Assembly (NCBI GenBank): GCA_022701845.1
Contig: JAKONS010000129.1
Coordinates: 1 to 6,534, forward strand
Length of the DNA stretch: 6,534 bases
Direction: 5' to 3'
Source of the DNA: Burkholderiaceae bacterium
Lineage (GTDB): Bacteria; Pseudomonadota; Gammaproteobacteria; Burkholderiales; Burkholderiaceae
Under the pieces are notes generated by a model that was given only the letters and a program-made list of their open reading frames with translations, was not told the origin of the DNA and did not search any database. The position numbers and the translations under genes are program-made. Shown piece after piece: positions 5,533 through 6,534 of the stretch. The first letter of the stretch is position 1. Each line of letters starts with the position of its first letter.

Positions 5533-6534
5533 AGGCGGCCTCCAGTCCGGCCAGGGTGGCCGGATGGAACTCGGCCGCGCGCGGATCGGCGATGCGCCCG
5601 GCCAGCGCCGATGCCGCCACGGTGGCCGGGCTGCCGAGGAACAGCTTCGCGTCCTTCGGGCCGAAGCGGCCGTGGTTGTTGTTGGTGGCGGTGGAGATCG
5701 ACGATTCCCCCGGTGCCAGCGGCCCCACCACCGCATCGTTGCAGGGGCCGCAGCCGGCCGGCAGCACGATCGCGCCGGCGTCCATGAACACCTCCATCAG
5801 CCCGTCGGCCAGCAGGCGCCGGGTGCTGCGTTCGGTGCCGGGCACCACGAACAGCCGGGTGCCCTCGGCCAGCCGGCGGCCCTTCAGGATGGCCGCGGCG
5901 ATCACCATGTCGTCGTACATGCCGGAGCCGCAGGAGCCGATGAAGGCATGGTCGACCGGCGTGCCGAGCGACTGGCCGATGTCGGCCGAATTCATCACGT
6001 CGCCCGGCGGCACCACCTGCGGCTCGATCGCCGCCAGGTCGATGCTGCCGCTGGCCTCGTACACCGCGTCGGCATCCGGATACACCGGGGTGAACGGCCG
6101 CTGCGCATGGGCGGTGCAGTAGCGCAGGATCTCCTCCGACGGCGGCAGGAAGACGCCCGCGGCGCGCATCTCGGTAGCGGTGCTGCACAGCGCCACCCGG
6201 GCACCCAGGCCGAACTGATCGAGGTCGCCGGTGTATTCCAGCACCCGGTAGTCGAGGTCGAACGGCAGCCGGCCTGCCTTCACCTCGCGCGCCAGGTAGA
6301 AGCCGATGTCGCGGGCATAGACGCCCGGCGCCAGCCGGCCGCGCAGCTCCAGGCGCACCGTGCGCGGCACGGTGACCCAGGTAGTGCCGGTAGCCAGCAC
6401 CCGCGAGATCTCGTTGCCGACCCGCATGCCGAAGGCGCCCACCGCGCCGGCGTTGGTGGCGTGGGTGTCGTTGTCGAAATAGAACATGCCGGGCAGCACC
6501 AGGCCGTTCTCCATCGGGAAGATGTGGCCGTGGC
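5525..6534 (-). CDS. Aconitase-family hydro-lyase large subunit (LeuC/DmdA-like), 5' end beyond the window
   Basis: Catalytic [4Fe-4S] subunit of the two-subunit hydro-lyase. The reading frame is open to the right edge (HGHIFPMENGLVLPG), and 335 codons plus stop are present; LeuC-type subunits have about 415-470 residues, so roughly the first quarter is missing. The ATG at 6512-6514 is internal. Recognisable in order are LVLPGM with NDTHATNAGAVGAFG (the family's D-S-H-T motif; Asp at 6467-6469, His at 6461-6463), TWVTVPRTVRL with PGVYARDI, GSC at 5930-5938 (first cluster Cys at 5930-5932), and GCGPC with Cys at 5750-5752 and 5741-5743. All three expected cluster ligands are present. Departures from the family are GSCGSG where GSCTNG is usual and STATNNNHGR (5666-5695) where STSNRNFxGR is usual, which loses a substrate-binding Arg but keeps the following Gly-Arg. 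The gene is translationally coupled to the small subunit. Substrate unknown; a di- or tricarboxylate is likely. Confidence 0.9.
   Translation of the reverse strand, partial: HGHIFPMENGLVLPGMFYFDNDTHATNAGAVGAFGMRVGNEISRVLATGTTWVTVPRTVRLELRGRLAPGVYARDIGFYLAREVKAGRLPFDLDYRVLEYTGDLDQFGLGARVALCSTATEMRAAGVFLPPSEEILRYCTAHAQRPFTPVYPDADAVYEASGSIDLAAIEPQVVPPGDVMNSADIGQSLGTPVDHAFIGSCGSGMYDDMVIAAAILKGRRLAEGTRLFVVPGTERSTRRLLADGLMEVFMDAGAIVLPAGCGPCNDAVVGPLAPGESSISTATNNNHGRFGPKDAKLFLGSPATVAASALAGRIADPRAAEFHPATLAGLEAAYV
5539..5543 (-). promoter_or_regulatory. Ribosome binding site of the small-subunit gene
   Basis: GGAGG on the minus strand, inside the last codons of the large-subunit gene and 6 bp before the ATG at 5532. 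It shows that the small subunit starts at MSDYQW and not at one of the upstream in-frame codons inside the neighbouring gene. Confidence 0.8.

Noticed and set aside
4900..5787. Plus-strand open frame of 295 codons opposite the hydro-lyase genes
   Set aside because: Low-information Arg/Ala/Gln-rich translation, antisense to two motif-bearing genes.
5525..6534. Naming the right-hand pair leuC/leuD
   Set aside because: Fold and cluster ligands agree, but the GSSREHA, DTD and SNRNF signature residues are missing, so a leucine-biosynthesis role is not supported.

Overview
The window is GC-rich, gene-dense DNA from one proteobacterium, most likely a betaproteobacterium of the order Burkholderiales. 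The reasons are the very high GC at third codon positions, a Bug/TctC-type solute-binding protein (a family greatly expanded in Bordetella, Achromobacter, Variovorax and relatives), and the mix of an RND pump, a LysR/MFS pair and a carboxylate-handling cluster. No tRNA, rRNA, CRISPR array, insertion sequence or phage gene is visible. Codon use looks even across the genes.

Layout, left to right. (1) Positions 1-1445, minus strand: the start of an AcrB-type RND efflux permease (cut by the left edge) and, 18 bp upstream of it, its AcrA-type periplasmic adaptor lipoprotein. These form an operon; no TetR repressor lies beside it. (2) Positions 1446-1653: a 208-bp leader/intergenic stretch with a small perfect hairpin and short repeats. 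(3) Positions 1654-2838, minus: a 12-helix MFS transporter of the drug/sugar-efflux (DHA1, AraJ/YdhP-like) type. (4) Positions 2952-3854, plus: a LysR-type regulator divergent from the MFS gene. The 113-bp gap between them holds two near-identical T-N11-A elements exactly 33 bp apart, a plausible operator pair. (5) Positions 3863-6534, minus, convergent with lysR with only 8 bp between stop codons: a cluster read in the order aconitase-family large subunit (5' end beyond the right edge), small subunit (8-bp overlap), then a periplasmic Bug/TctC solute-binding protein. A terminator-like hairpin sits on the small-subunit stop codon.

How the parts work together. The RND pair and the MFS protein are two separate export systems; the LysR protein probably controls the MFS gene and itself. 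The right-hand cluster looks catabolic: the Bug protein would capture a carboxylate in the periplasm and the heterodimeric iron-sulfur hydro-lyase would act on it or on a breakdown product. The most interesting point is that this hydro-lyase keeps its three cluster cysteines and the Asp-x-His motif but lacks several signature residues of LeuCD/aconitase. The small-subunit GSSREHA loop is replaced by GPKVPGY, the DTD motif by PHA, and an Arg of the large-subunit SNRNF motif by Asn. An automatic name of 3-isopropylmalate dehydratase (leuC/leuD) would therefore probably be wrong about substrate.
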